Origin: Zoogloeaceae bacterium | GTDB lineage: Bacteria > Pseudomonadota > Gammaproteobacteria > Burkholderiales > Rhodocyclaceae | NCBI GenBank assembly: GCA_024235635.1 | Contig: JACKMA010000002.1 | Location: 1,156,362-1,220,361, forward strand | Reading direction: 5' to 3' | DNA length: 64,000 bases | Shown here: one piece after another, positions 15,001 through 21,121 of the stretch | Numbering within the stretch: the stretch's first letter is position 1 | Layout: each line of letters begins with the position of its first letter | The notes under the pieces: generated by a model | Told to the model about the DNA's origin: nothing | Databases searched by the model: none | What the model saw: only the letters and a program-made list of their open reading frames with translations | Position numbers and translations under genes: made by a program

Positions 15001-18000
15001 GGCCGAGATCGCCTCCCGCAGCGAGATGCCGTCGCCACCGTCGTTGGCGATCAGGTTGGAAATCGACGTGGTGGTGCCGTTGCTGGTGTCGCTCGCGTTG
15101 GTGACCACGATGGCGCCGACGTGCAGGTCCAGCGTGTCGCTGTCGGTCTTCGTGCCGCCGCTGCCCGTGTTGCCCAGGTCGCTGCTCTGCAGGTTCAGCG
15201 TCGCCAATCCGCGGAATCCGCTGGTGGGCGTGAAGCTCACCCCCGCGCCCAGGGCGGAGTTGATGGCGCTCAGCGTGCCCGTGTAGGTGAAGCTGGCACT
15301 GCCGTTGGCGCCGCCGGCGAGCGTCAGCCCGGTGGTGCTGGCGAGGCTCAACGTGCCCTGCGAGGCGGTGAGCGTGAACTGCATCGTGCCGCTGGCGGCG
15401 TCCACGTCACTGATCTGCAGCGCGTTGCCGTTGGCGATGGAAAAGACCTTGGCCGTGTCCAGCGCCGTGTAGGCGTTGGCGGGCATCACGTTGACCGGCG
15501 CATCGTTGACGGCCGTGACGGTGATGGCCACCACGTCGGTGTCGGTCAGCGGGAGGTCGCTGGCCAACGTTGAAATCTCGCTGGACGTCAGCGCGCGGTC
15601 GTAGACGCGCGCGTCGTCAATCCGGCCCGAGTAGTCCCAGGTCGATCCGCCATTGCCGTGCTTGCCGATGAAGGAATTCGCGCCCTGGTTGTAGACGATC
15701 GAATCGGCGGTGGCGGTGGAAGTCCGGGCCGTGCCGTCCAGGTACAACGTCGCCAGGTTGCCGGAGTCGTCGAACGAGACGGCAAGGTGGTGCCAGCCCG
15801 CACCGATCAATGACGTGTTGTGCGCGACCTGGTTGAAGGTCGACCCGTTGTACCAGGAGGCGACGACCTGGGTCGTCGTCACCAGCAGGTTCAGGCTGTT
15901 GCCCAGCGTGATGACGGTGCCGGCGCTTGTGTCGACGCCGGTGACATCCACCCAGGCTGCCAGTGTGGCATTCGCAGGATTGCCGAAGAGCCCCGATATC
16001 TGCAGGTTGTCGTTGCCGTCGAAGCCGGCCACATTGCCACGCGTGCCGTTCACCACGGCCGTGGCGCCATTCACCGTCGCGCTGTTGCCGGCCGCAGGGC
16101 TGGTGTCGGCGCCCAGCGCACCGGTGTACTCGAAGGTGTACAGGCCTCGCAGGCTGGCGTCGGCGTCAAGCGTGACTAGCGTGTCGTCCCGGGTCGTCAG
16201 CGTCAGTGTCGCGCCACCGTATGAGTTGGCCGCGGGGCTGTAGCTGAGGCCGTCCAGTGCGGTGTTGATGGACGCGGCAGTGCCACGGAAGGTCATCGTG
16301 CCGTCTGCCGTGCCGTCGCCGCTGACGAAGGTGAGGCCGGCGGTGCCGGCCAGCGTCAGCGTGCCGTTGGTGACGCTGAGCGTGACCTCGTTGTTGGCGC
16401 CGCCCGCATCGGCGTCCGAGATTGAGATCTGATTGCCGTTGGCCGCTGAAATGACTAAGGCGGTGTCCTCGTTCGTCGTCTGAGCAGCGGGCACCGTGTT
16501 CACAGGCGCGATCGGGCTCGCATAGCGCTGCATGAAGACGCCGCCGCTATCTCCGGTGCCATTGCCGCTCCAGGCGACGACGGCACGGCTACCGACGAAG
16601 GCGACCGACGGCATCTGCTGATCGCCGGTGATCGTCGTGTTGACGCGGAATTCCCCGCCCGAGGCAGCGCCGCCAGCGGAATACTGCTGTGCGTAGACCC
16701 CCCGCGCATTGGTGTCCTGATTGGCGCTGTTCCAGGCCACCAAAAAGTCGCCGGCGCCGTTCATCGCGATCGCCGGCACGGTCTGCGCATCGCTGGTCGT
16801 CGTGTTGACGCGGAATTCGCTGCCCAGCGAGCCGGTGCCGACGTCGAAGCGGCGCGCGAAGATGCCGTTGGTGCCGCCGTCCGCGCCCTGCGCGTCCTCC
16901 CAGGCGACGACGAAGTTGCCCAGGTCGTCGATGGCGACGGCCGCGTTCCACTGCGTGCCGAAGGTCGTGGCGTTGACGCGGGTCTCGGCGCCGACGGTGC
17001 TGCCGCCCGCGCTGTAGCGCTGGAAGTAGATGTCGGTGTCGCCGCTCTGGCTGCTCTCCCAGGCGATGACGAAATCGCCGGTCGCGTTCATCGCAATGAC
17101 GGAGTATGACTGCGCGTTCGTGGTGGTCGTATTGACCCGGAACTGGCTGCCCTGGGTCGAACCGGCGGCGTCGTAGCGCTGTGCGTAGACGCCGAAGCTG
17201 TTGCCGTCGGCCGCGGCGTCCGTCCAGGTGACCACGAAGTTGCCGTTGGCATCCATCGCCACCGCCGGCAGCCCCTGGTTGTTGGCGGTGGTGGTGTTGA
17301 CGCGGAACTCGCCTCCCTGGGCAACGCCGCTGGCATTGAAGCGCTGGGCATAAATGCCGTCGCCGCTGCCGTCCTGGCTGGCACTCATCCAGGCGACGAC
17401 GAAATTGCCGTTGCCGTCCATCGCCACCTGCGCTTCGCTCTGCAGGTCGGCGGTGGTGGTGTTGGCCCGCGTGTTCGAGCCGAGCGCATTCCCGGACCCG
17501 TCGTAACGCTGGAAATACACGTCTCCGGTATTGCCGTCGTTCCACACCACGACGGTATTGCCATTGGTGTCCATCGCCACGTTGCCGGCACCGTACGTCG
17601 TGGTGGACTGCGTGCCGGTGGTGGCGGTGTTGACGCGGGTTTCGCCACCTTGCGCGGTCAGGGCGAGCACCCCCTGCCAAGCGGCCGACTGCGCTTGCGC
17701 AAGCCCGTTTCGGGCGTCGATCTGTCCGACTTGGTACTCGAGATCCCAATCGCCACCGAGTGCCGTGGCGCCGGTGACATCGTCGGATGCCGCCACGTCG
17801 GCGCCGGTCAGCGCCGCCAGGTCGCGGACAAAGGCCCGCCCAGCCTCGTCTTCGGCGACATCGCAGCCGTAGATCAGGATATCGGCTTCACTGGCCAGCG
17901 CATCGCCCCAGTGGGCGACCTCGCCGCTGCGCGCCTGCAGCGCGGCGGCATCCAGCGTGGTCGAACCGAGGCCGAGGCGGGCATTGCTGCCGTGCGTTAA

Positions 18001-18318
18001 TAAATGAATGGCGGACAGGTCGTCGTATCGTGCGAGCGCCTCGGTGACCTGGTCGATGCCGTCCCGTTCCGGATCGAGCATGACGATCTCGAGCGCGCGT
18101 TGCTCGCCTTCGTCCTGCCGCAATGCGGCCAGCAGGCTGTCCACGTTTTCGAGCCCGGCGTCGACGAAGGCGATCTCGACGCTGCGGTGATCCTCGTCGT
18201 CACGTTGCTGTGCGACCAGGGCGGCGTCCATGCCCACGTTCGGCGCCAGGTCGGCCGAGAACAGAACCCGGGCCTCGAGTTCCTCGACGGCCAGCGATGG
18301 ACCTGCGCGCGCTGCCAT
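1..18318 (-). CDS. giant multidomain LEPR/DUF4347/cadherin-repeat surface protein (partial, C-terminus outside window)
   Basis: This frame starts at ATG 18318 and is still open at base 1, so at least 6,106 codons lie in the window. A GGAGGT ribosome site (18323-18328) sits inside the end of the preceding gene. Reading from the N-terminus: a LEPR-like motif (VEELEARVLFSAD, residues 11-23); a DUF4347 domain (about 45-200) with LTHG (His109) and IYGCD (Cys152); W-rich repeats of about 50 residues (about 224-600); a LamG-like domain (about 730-906); a CSLREA-type beta-helix (about 1070-1345); a second W-rich block (about 1417-1747); two more LamG-like domains (about 2247-2467 and 2807-3024); 25 repeats of 100 residues (about 3027-5526); cadherin-like domains; and a hydrophobic segment at the window edge (ALSGVVLTVGVVWW). 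The make-up is that of a secreted, calcium-stabilised adhesin. Adhesion is inferred; the domains are seen. It is the last visible gene of a five-gene run encoding adaptors, an M50 protease and a SecA-like ATPase. Confidence 0.9.
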   Translation of the reverse strand, partial: MAARAGPSLAVEELEARVLFSADLAPNVGMDAALVAQQRDDEDHRSVEIAFVDAGLENVDSLLAALRQDEGEQRALEIVMLDPERDGIDQVTEALARYDDLSAIHLLTHGSNARLGLGSTTLDAAALQARSGEVAHWGDALASEADILIYGCDVAEDEAGRAFVRDLAALTGADVAASDDVTGATALGGDWDLEYQVGQIDARNGLAQAQSAAWQGVLALTAQGGETRVNTATTGTQSTTTYGAGNVAMDTNGNTVVVWNDGNTGDVYFQRYDGSGNALGSNTRANTTTADLQSEAQVAMDGNGNFVVAWMSASQDGSGDGIYAQRFNASGVAQGGEFRVNTTTANNQGLPAVAMDANGNFVVTWTDAAADGNSFGVYAQRYDAAGSTQGSQFRVNTTTTNAQSYSVIAMNATGDFVIAWESSQSGDTDIYFQRYSAGGSTVGAETRVNATTFGTQWNAAVAIDDLGNFVVAWEDAQGADGGTNGIFARRFDVGTGSLGSEFRVNTTTSDAQTVPAIAMNGAGDFLVAWNSANQDTNARGVYAQQYSAGGAASGGEFRVNTTITGDQQMPSVAFVGSRAVVAWSGNGTGDSGGVFMQRYASPIAPVNTVPAAQTTNEDTALVISAANGNQISISDADAGGANNEVTLSVTNGTLTLAGTAGLTFVSGDGTADGTMTFRGTAASINTALDGLSYSPAANSYGGATLTLTTRDDTLVTLDADASLRGLYTFEYTGALGADTSPAAGNSATVNGATAVVNGTRGNVAGFDGNDNLQISGLFGNPANATLAAWVDVTGVDTSAGTVITLGNSLNLLVTTTQVVASWYNGSTFNQVAHNTSLIGAGWHHLAVSFDDSGNLATLYLDGTARTSTATADSIVYNQGANSFIGKHGNGGSTWDYSGRIDDARVYDRALTSSEISTLASDLPLTDTDVVAITVTAVNDAPVNVMPANAYTALDTAKVFSIANGNALQISDVDAASGTMQFTLTASQGTLSLASTTGLTLAGGANGSASFTYTGTLSAINSALGAGVSFTPTSGFRGLATLNLQSSDLGNTGSGGTKTDSDTLDLHVGAIVVTNASDTSNGTTTSISNLIANDGGDGISLREAISAANATAGLDYILFDIGGGGTQTISLTAALPAITQAVYIDGSSQAGYAGTPLIVVNGAGASGTTTGFNLGTGSGGSTIRGLQIVQFSGYDMYITSNGNTIAANYIGTDGSNALGNARAGVYLDSTAADNLIGGTAAGSGNVIANSGWDGIRLNGTGTGNAFLGNSIYGNVEQGIDIGTQGVTANDVGDADTGSNNVQNFPVLATATTDGGTVIAISGTLNSTANSYFRIEFFTNTSPDGTGYGEGQTYLGFVNVATDGAGNANIDATLAADIAGGAYISATATKSDSSYATFTDTSEFAAVIVANDPPTDIAFDSDSGSEVVVNSYTTTDQIDPAIAAFADGGYVVVWASNGQDGSGYGIYGQRYSADGSANGAEFLVASEVSDSETNPSVTTFADGGFAVAWQDQISGVRAWTEARVFNADGSPATAEFALSPGTDGDNEGYQPALLALNASEFVAVWANESAGTGYDVVGQRYDRAGATVGGQFTIGSLASGTGLFGAQTELALLDDGGFVAVWRTHDGTNTAVAARVMNADGSARSAVINPGGDNIADVAGLSNGGFVLTYDDAGALSATIYDASGAVVVSEFQVNTTSSAARYESTVTASDDGFVVVWETSSGDGSGTAILAQRFDAGGSKIDGEVVVNETTAGDQKKPEVAATAAGQIIAVWQSDNIDGDATGIAMRMVTTGTASVPENSANGTRVAEVIGVMDLDAGDTHSFDLTDDAGGRFAIDPNTGVITVANGSLLDYETDTSHTVTVRVTDSGASSYSEVLTITVGDVAEANSAPSFGATLDGNPTFVEDGSAVVLDTDVDIGDTELDALNGGNGNYAGANLTLARNGGANADDVFGFNDGNGILLSGANLMKNGQVIATFDTTSTAGQLAIAFTDGNGEIPTSADVDNVLRQVTYANSSDAPPASAQIDWTFDDGNIGAQGSGGAKQALGSTTVMITAVNDAPAGTDRTVVTPKDTPYTFVTGDFGFMDTDGDALLGVKIATVPAAGSLKLNGTVVAAGQTISAANIVSGLLTFTPAAGASGANYASFTFQVQDSGGTADGGTDLDPTPNTVTVNVQSVNSLPVAVPDGVSGNEDTVIAGNVLANDTDADGNTLTARLVSGPANGVLNLNADGSFSYTPTADWNGSDGFQYLVDDGTGLVRYYALEGNAIDAIGGANGTLVNGPTPIAGKTGQALQFDGVDDYVRLPDLAYTSEFSIAFYFRISDNSGSDLQYLFSHGTSTPVPNNVQVSVVESGYSNTAQRNTIATLVWDNNDSSGQIFTDIASLIGDGQWHLYTMTVTSGVGTKVYIDGTLKGSASMGGGAINPTGNAYLGARSDLDPTRMLNAGGALDGFAMFNRALGSAEVAGLAANPIQAPATITVNSVNDAPSALSNAVAVFEDSNYVLKAADFNFSDADGDAFDAVIIASAPSQGTLYIDANGNGIVDTGEALSDSDEVSVADIDAGRFKYHPDANINGAAADSFMFRVKDDGGTANGGSDTSASASSVTFNITAVSDAPTGADNTVTADADTSYTFAASDFGFSDIDGDNLLRVWIDTLPAQGQLLWNGSTFVAGNWIDAGDIALGLLTYEPPAGASGASLASFTFRVQDDGGTANGGQDTEVSANTMTIDVTAANVPPVAMDDSLSTDEDTPLVFDPRSNDVDADGGGIRVVEFTQPANGVVVDNGDGTLTYTPDPDYSGVDSFDYVIVDAGANATLSHYWNLDGTATDGVGPSDGTLNGTTTVAGSIGNGLSFNESGDYVQIPDIAYAAEFTISFDFRLDDNSGSLFQYLYSHGDVNGFNSVNVFVNEASHGTDPNVLRTVIRDGDDSLDNFALQVDVSSIVGDGQWHTYVATVDAGGIKVYLDGDLKMSDAARGTGGLNPTGDLFLGSRQDLDADRYYGGALDSLRIYDSALVGNEVAVVASSSIGTVNITVNPVSDATPVASPDAISVSEGGTATSLDSAATSVLANDAGLADTPVTVSLVTDVTFGSLTLNANGTFSYTHDGSENFSDSFTYRITDNDGQTADATVSITITPVSDTTPVANADAITVAEGGTATTLDSTANSVLANDTGLGDTPVTVSLVVDVTNGTLTLNADGTFGYTHDGSENFSDSFTYRVTDNDGQTSDATVSITITPVSDTTPVANADAITVAEGGTATTLDSAASSVLANDTGLGDTPVAASVVAGVTHGSLTLNADGTFSYTHDGTENFSDSFTYRVTDNDGQTSDATVSITITPVSDTTPVANADAITVAEGGTATTLDSAASSVLANDTGLGDTPVTVSVVAGVTHGSLTLNADGTFSYTHDGTENFSDSFTYRVTDNDGQTSDATVSITITPVSDTTPVANADAITVAEGGTATTLDSAASSVLANDTGLGDTPVTVSVVAGVTHGSLTLNADGTFSYTHDGTENFSDSFTYRVTDNDGQTSDATVSITITPVSDTTPVANADAITVAEGGTATTLDSAANSVLANDTGLGDTPVTVSLVSDVSNGSLTLNPDGTFSYTHDASENFSDSFTYRVTDNDGQTSDATVSITITPVSDTTPVANADAITVAEGGTATTLDSAASSVLANDTGLGDTPVTVSVVAGVTHGSLTLNADGTFSYIHDGTENFSDSFTYRVTDNDGQTSDATVSITITPVSDTTPVANADAITVAEGGTATTLDSAASSVLANDTGLGDTPVTVSLVSGVAHGSLTLNADGTFSYTHDGTENFSDSFTYRVTDNDGQTSDATVSITITPVSDTTPVANADAITVAEGGTATTLDSAASSVLANDTGLGDTPVTVSVVAGVAHGSLTLNADGTFSYTHDGTENFSDSFTYRVTDNDGQTSDATVSITITPVSDTTPAANADAITVAEGGTATTLDTAATSVLSNDTGLGDTPVTVSLVSGVAHGSLTLNADGTFGYTHDGTENFSDSFTYRVTDNDGQTSDATVSITITPVSDTTPVANADAITVAEGGTATTLDSAANSVLANDTGLGDTPVTVSLVSDVSNGSLTLNPDGTFSYTHDASENFSDSFTYRVTDNDGQTSDATVSITITPVSDTTPAANADAITVAEGGTATTLDTAATSVLSNDTGLGDTPVTVSLVSGVAHGSLTLNADGTFGYTHDGTENFSDSFTYRVTDNDGQTSDATVSITITPVSDTTPVANADAITVAEGGTATTLDSAANSVLANDTGLGDTPVTVSLVSDVTNGTLTLNADGSFSYTHDGSVNYTDGFTYRVTDNDGETSDATVSITITPVSSTTPAANSDAITVAEGGTATTLDSAANSVLANDTGLSDTPVTVSLVTDVIFGSLTLNADGTFSYTHDGSENFSDSFTYRVTDLDGESSDAMVSITITPVSDTTPVANADSITVAEGGTATTLDSAANSVLANDTGLGDTPVTVSLVTDVSFGSLTLNADGTFSYTHDGSENFSDSFTYRVIDNDGQTSDATVSITITPVSDTTPAANPDAITVAEGGTATTLDSAANSVLANDTGLSDTPVTVSLVTDVTFGSLTLNADGTFSYTHDGSENFSDAFTYRVTDNDGQTSDATVSITITPVSDTTPVANADAITVAEGGTATTLDSAANSVLANDTGLGDTPVTVSLVSDVSNGSLTLNPDGTFSYTHDASENFSDSFTYRVTDNDGQTSDATVSITITPVSDTTPAANADAITVAEGGTATTLDTAATSVLSNDTGLGDTPVTVSLVSGVAHGSLALNADGTFSYTHDGTENFSDSFTYRVTDNDGQTSDATVSITITPVSDTTPVANADAITVAEGGTATTLDSAATSVLANDTGLGDTPVTVSLVSDVTNGTLTLNADGSFSYTHDGSVNYTDGFTYRVTDNDGETSDATVSITITPVSSTTPAANSDAITVAEGGTATTLDSAANSVLANDTGLSDTPVTVSLVTDVTFGSLTLNADGTFSYTHDGSENFSDSFTYRVTDLDGESSDAMVSITITPVSDTTPFANADSITVAEGGTATTLDSAANSVLANDNGLGDTPVTVSLVTDVSFGSLTLNGDGTFSYTHDGSENFSDSFTYRVTDNDGQTSDATVSITITPVSDTTPVANVDAITVAEGGTATTLDSAASSVLANDTGLGDTPVTVSLVSGVAHGSLTLNADGTFSYTHDGTENFSDSFTYRVTDNDGQTSDATVSITITPVSDTTPVANADAITVAEGGTATTLDSAATSVLANDTGLGDTPVTVSLVSDVTNGTLTLNADGSFSYTHDGSVNYTDGFTYRVTDNDGETSDATVSITITPVSSTTPAANSDAITVAEGGTATTLDSAANSVLANDTGLSDTPVTVSLVTDVTFGSLTLNADGTFSYTHDGSENFSDSFTYRVTDLDGESSDAMVSITITPVSDTTPVANADAITVAEGGTATVLDSAATSVLANDTGLGDTPITVGLVSDVTNGTLTLNTDGTFTYTHDGSTNYTDSFTYRITDNDGQSSDATVSISVVPGNRAPSIDSPAAVSVPEHTSEVLTVLASDPDGSANLRFSISGGSDAGRFMIDPVTGKLSFVAVPDFEQAVDANGDNIYVVGVRVSDGTLSTSQTILVTVTDANDAPTGIDLDGSTVGDGVETGTGLAVGRLSVVDQDAGDVHVYSIVGGADQARFGIAGAAGDLLTLVDGRIDGQRQSSYEVVVRVTDAAGASHDQRFVITVEAGNRAPVFVTAPAESVASGIEYRYEIRVEDADGNTPPSIAATSLPDWMRFVDHGDGTALLTGTPGDGQVGSWQIRLSASDGEVATVQAFELVVLTTNHAPTIVSSGGLDSVVMQAGNGSGFATTVVATDPDNGDRLRYEIAGGEDAGAFVLDPASGVLRFVSPPDANAPTDANADNVYRVVVQVSDLRGAVDAQTLSIRISLAVEPIDERVNGDAAPANDGLRGTNPASSSRDDAVAEDDADESAQPDAQAERELAAGVAAGDAALVSGVGHNPAVTRALQSVADGAPTPIRIAINEVSAATDDTATFEVLNWIARGLASDAPATPSVTASAPQLTLPDEIVEQLEQAGEEIQFAFEQVALSGVVLTVGVVWW
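1741..9240 (-). repeat. 25 tandem 300-bp units encoding 100-residue VCBS/cadherin-like domains
   Basis: The same landmarks recur every 300 bases without any indel; for example, the GCGTGATCGT ending falls at 2040, 2340, 2640 and so on up to 8940, with a diverged version at 9240. Each unit encodes a domain that runs from ITPVSDTTPVANADAITV through LANDTGLGDTPV and LNADGTFSYTHDG to SDSFTYRVTDNDGQ. Adjacent units are often nearly identical at the DNA level; for example, 7861-8160 and 8161-8460 differ at only a few bases. The outer units (1741-2040 and 8941-9240) are the most diverged, as expected when internal copies are homogenised by recombination. Confidence 0.95.
2941..6540 (-). repeat. higher-order duplication: two 1,800-bp blocks of six repeat units
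   Basis: Classifying the 300-bp units by the variants in their first 60 bases gives a similar order of types in 2941-4740 and in 4741-6540. The match is closest at 3961-4440 against 5761-6240, which are identical except for one base (g/a near 4351 and 6151). A partial copy of the same order (2041-2940) also matches 3241-4140 at an offset of 1,200. The comparison was made by eye, so block ends are approximate. Confidence 0.75.
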
Positions 18319-18320
18319 CG

Positions 18321-19229
18321 CTACCTCCGCGCCGGCAGACCGGTCAGCTTCAGATCGACGTTCAGTCCGGCGCGTCGCACGCTGCCCAGCTCGCCGACCG
18401 ATCCGCGGTCGACCGTGGGCGGCTCGTCGAAAGCGACGCGGCAGCGGGCCCCGGCCGGCACCGCGCCATTGCGGTTGTCCACCGCGAGGCGGACCCGGAA
18501 CGTGTTGCTGGCCGGATCGACGATCGGGTCGACCAGTTGCACGCTCGCATGCACGGCCTGCATCCCCGGCAGATCCGGCAACACGGTCGCCGCCATGCCG
18601 GCGCGAATGCTGCCGAAGCGGACCGCCGGCACGACCACCTCGACCCGCAGCCTGTCGATCGCCGCCAGACGCAGCAACGGCCGGTCCTCGACCCGCTCGC
18701 CAGGCTGTGCCATGCGGTCGACGACGACGCCGTCGAAGGGCGCCTTGAGCACGCGCTGGTGAAGCTGCGCCCTGGCCAGGCGGGCCTCGCTGCCGAATAC
18801 TTGAAGTTGCTCCCGGCTCTGGTCCACCTGTTGTTCGGCCACCTTGAGTTCGGCCCGGGCCTGGTCCAGCGCCTGACTCGAGATGAACTGCTTGTCGTAG
18901 AGATCCTGCGAGCGCACGAACTGGCTGCGGGCGAGTTCCAGCCCGGCCTCGGCCGATCGCAATTCCGCCGCCACGCGGGCGCGCCTTTGCGCCACCTCCA
19001 GGCTCGCCTGCTCGACACGGGACTGCAACACGGCAAGCACCTGGTCCTTGCTGACGTGATCGCCACGATCCACCAGCACCGACTCGACCACGCCGACGAC
19101 CGGCGTACCGATGTCGGCCTGCTGTTCGGGCATGATCAGGCAGCCGAGCGGCACCGCGGCTGCTGCGCCGACCCCGGCCGTCCAGACCCAAGCGAACGTC
19201 ACGAGAATGCGAATCAAGCGTGGAATCAC
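18321..19229 (-). CDS. HlyD/RND-type periplasmic membrane-fusion (adaptor) protein
   Basis: 302 residues from a GTG start at 19229 whose bases overlap the stop of the SecA-like gene (GTGA). A hydrophobic N-terminal signal (IRILVTFAWVWTAGVGAAAA) is followed by the first half of a barrel-sandwich (lipoyl-like) domain around VVGVVESVLVDRGDHVSKDQVL. A long helical hairpin follows (about residues 70-150, rich in A, E, R and Q), then the second lipoyl half (LKAPFDGVVVDRMAQPGERV) and a beta-barrel. This is the layout of periplasmic adaptors that link an inner-membrane exporter to an outer-membrane channel. A near-lipobox PLGC follows the signal, but proline at -3 makes lipidation doubtful. The giant gene starts only 2 bases after this stop, so the adaptor probably serves its export. 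A longer in-frame start at 19400 lies inside the previous gene and is unlikely. Confidence 0.82.
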   Translation of the reverse strand: MIPRLIRILVTFAWVWTAGVGAAAAVPLGCLIMPEQQADIGTPVVGVVESVLVDRGDHVSKDQVLAVLQSRVEQASLEVAQRRARVAAELRSAEAGLELARSQFVRSQDLYDKQFISSQALDQARAELKVAEQQVDQSREQLQVFGSEARLARAQLHQRVLKAPFDGVVVDRMAQPGERVEDRPLLRLAAIDRLRVEVVVPAVRFGSIRAGMAATVLPDLPGMQAVHASVQLVDPIVDPASNTFRVRLAVDNRNGAVPAGARCRVAFDEPPTVDRGSVGELGSVRRAGLNVDLKLTGLPARR

Positions 19230-21121
19230 GAATCCCTGTTTCCGATGGCGAAGCGTTCGTCCCACGCCTCGTCGCGCGCCAGCAAGCGCGCGCGATCCCG
19301 CGACGACCGGCGCTCGCCTGCAATCTGGTGACAGGCCAGCGCCAGGCGTGCGGTGCCGGTGGCCAGCGTTCGCAAGCGAACGCCGAGCAACGTGGAACAC
19401 ACTCCTATTAGCGGCAGCCGTTTCTCAATCATGAGACTTGCCACCAGCCATTGCTCGAAGCTTCCCGGGTCGCCCTGGCGGGCACAACGACCTGCCAGCT
19501 GACGATCAAGCCGGCGGCTCGGATTTAGCTGGAGACTCAGAACGTGCAATCCGCCGCGGGCGCGCGCGTCGCCACCCAGTCGGATGTCGGTGCCGCGGCC
19601 GGCCATGTTGGTGGCGACCGTGACTCTGCCCGCCTCGCCGGCAGCAGCAACGACATCTGCCTCGTGGCGGCTCTGGTCGGCATTGAGTACGCGATGCTCG
19701 ATGCCCGCCCGTGCGAGCAGGGCGGCCACCTGACGGCTGGCGGCGACCGAATCGGTGCCGATCAGCACGGCGCGGCGTGCGCCGACCAGGGCGGCGACCC
19801 TGGCCACCAGGGCATGCGCCAGTTCCTGTTCGTCGGCCAGCAAGCGCGTCGGCCGAGTGACGCGGAGGCAGCGTCGATGTGTCGGCACACGCGTCAGGTT
19901 GAGGCCGTAGCACCGCGCCAATTCGCCGCGTACCTCGGTGAGCGTGCCGCTCATGCCGGCGATCGCCCGGTAGCGGGGAAAGAAGCGCTGGTAGGTCGTC
20001 TGGGCCACGGTCTCGCTATCGGCCGGAGGATGCAGCCCTTCCTTCAGCGCAATCAGTGCGTGCAGCCCCCGGGACCAGACCCGACCTTCGGCGATCCTGC
20101 CGCTGACCGGATCGACGATGCATACCTCGCCATCGCGCACCACGTAATCGGCGTCGCGATGGTAGAGATGCCGCGCTGCCAGCGCCATCTCGACGCACTC
20201 GTCGAGATGGCGCCGACTCAACCACCGGCCCGGTGCGTCGGCCAAAAACGATTCGGCTGCCTGGCAGAGTTGCGCCACCCGACCGCCACGGTCCAGCCGA
20301 AAATGCACGCCCTCGGTCAGTTCTCCCGCAAGCCGCCAGGCTTGCCACCAGCGGCTGCGACTGTCGGCATCTCGCCGCTCGGCAGAGAGGACGAGGGGCA
20401 CGCTGGCTTCGTCGATGAGGACGCTGTCGGCCTCGTCGATGAAGGCGAGGTCCAGTGCCGGCACCACTGGCCCCGATTCGTTCGGCTGCAGGAGGCGACG
20501 GGCGCAGGCATCGAGGCTGTCGACTTCGGGATGACCGGCTGCACGATCACGCAACCAGTCGAAGGCCACGGTGCGGGCGGACGCGTACACGATGTCGGCG
20601 CGATAGGCCTTGCGCCGCTCGGACGTCGGCGCATCTTCGTGGGCGGCCGCACAACGCAGGCCCAGCGCCGCATACAGGGGCCGGAGCCACTCGGCGTCCC
20701 TGCCCACCAGGTACTCGTTGGCGGTGATCACATGCACCCGACGCCCCGCCAGCGCGACCACCGCGGCCGCAAGACCGGCGGCCAGGGTCTTGCCCTCGCC
20801 GGTCGCCATCTCGACGACGCGACCATCGATCATCATCAGGGCTGCGAGCCACTGGGCGTCGAACGGCGCTAGGGCCAGATGGTCGCGACAGGCGCGATCG
20901 GCCAGCGCACACGCTTCGATCCGGCGAACGCCGTCGAGACCCAGCAGCAGCAGACGTGCTCGCCATTCCCGGTCCGGGCATACATTGCCCCGCCATGCCC
21001 GGATCCGGGCCAGCTCACGGCGGTAGTGGGAAAGCCGGCGCGACGAGCGCGAACCGGCCGGCTGCGCTGACTTATGGCCGGCGAGTGGTGCTGAGGAACG
21101 CCCCAGGGCTAGCGTATCCAT
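19226..21121 (-). CDS. SecA-like ATPase, shortened paralogue
   Basis: 631 residues from ATG 21121; a TTG at 21175 would add 18 residues but lies deeper in the upstream gene. The DEAD motor of SecA is clear: Walker A MATGEGKT (about 105-112), Walker B FIDEADSVLIDEA (about 227-239), a pre-protein cross-linking-like region with DYVVRDGEVCIVDPVSGR, and a second nucleotide-binding fold with TVATNMAGRGTDI (about 501-513) and GRCARQGDPGS (about 544-554). Housekeeping SecA is about 900 residues; here the chain ends soon after the second motor half, so most of the C-terminal helical scaffold and the zinc-binding tail are missing. It sits between an M50/HlyD fusion and a periplasmic adaptor, overlapping both. 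An ATPase dedicated to the giant protein is inferred from that context; membrane association and partners are unknown. Confidence 0.85.
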   Translation of the reverse strand: MDTLALGRSSAPLAGHKSAQPAGSRSSRRLSHYRRELARIRAWRGNVCPDREWRARLLLLGLDGVRRIEACALADRACRDHLALAPFDAQWLAALMMIDGRVVEMATGEGKTLAAGLAAAVVALAGRRVHVITANEYLVGRDAEWLRPLYAALGLRCAAAHEDAPTSERRKAYRADIVYASARTVAFDWLRDRAAGHPEVDSLDACARRLLQPNESGPVVPALDLAFIDEADSVLIDEASVPLVLSAERRDADSRSRWWQAWRLAGELTEGVHFRLDRGGRVAQLCQAAESFLADAPGRWLSRRHLDECVEMALAARHLYHRDADYVVRDGEVCIVDPVSGRIAEGRVWSRGLHALIALKEGLHPPADSETVAQTTYQRFFPRYRAIAGMSGTLTEVRGELARCYGLNLTRVPTHRRCLRVTRPTRLLADEQELAHALVARVAALVGARRAVLIGTDSVAASRQVAALLARAGIEHRVLNADQSRHEADVVAAAGEAGRVTVATNMAGRGTDIRLGGDARARGGLHVLSLQLNPSRRLDRQLAGRCARQGDPGSFEQWLVASLMIEKRLPLIGVCSTLLGVRLRTLATGTARLALACHQIAGERRSSRDRARLLARDEAWDERFAIGNRDS

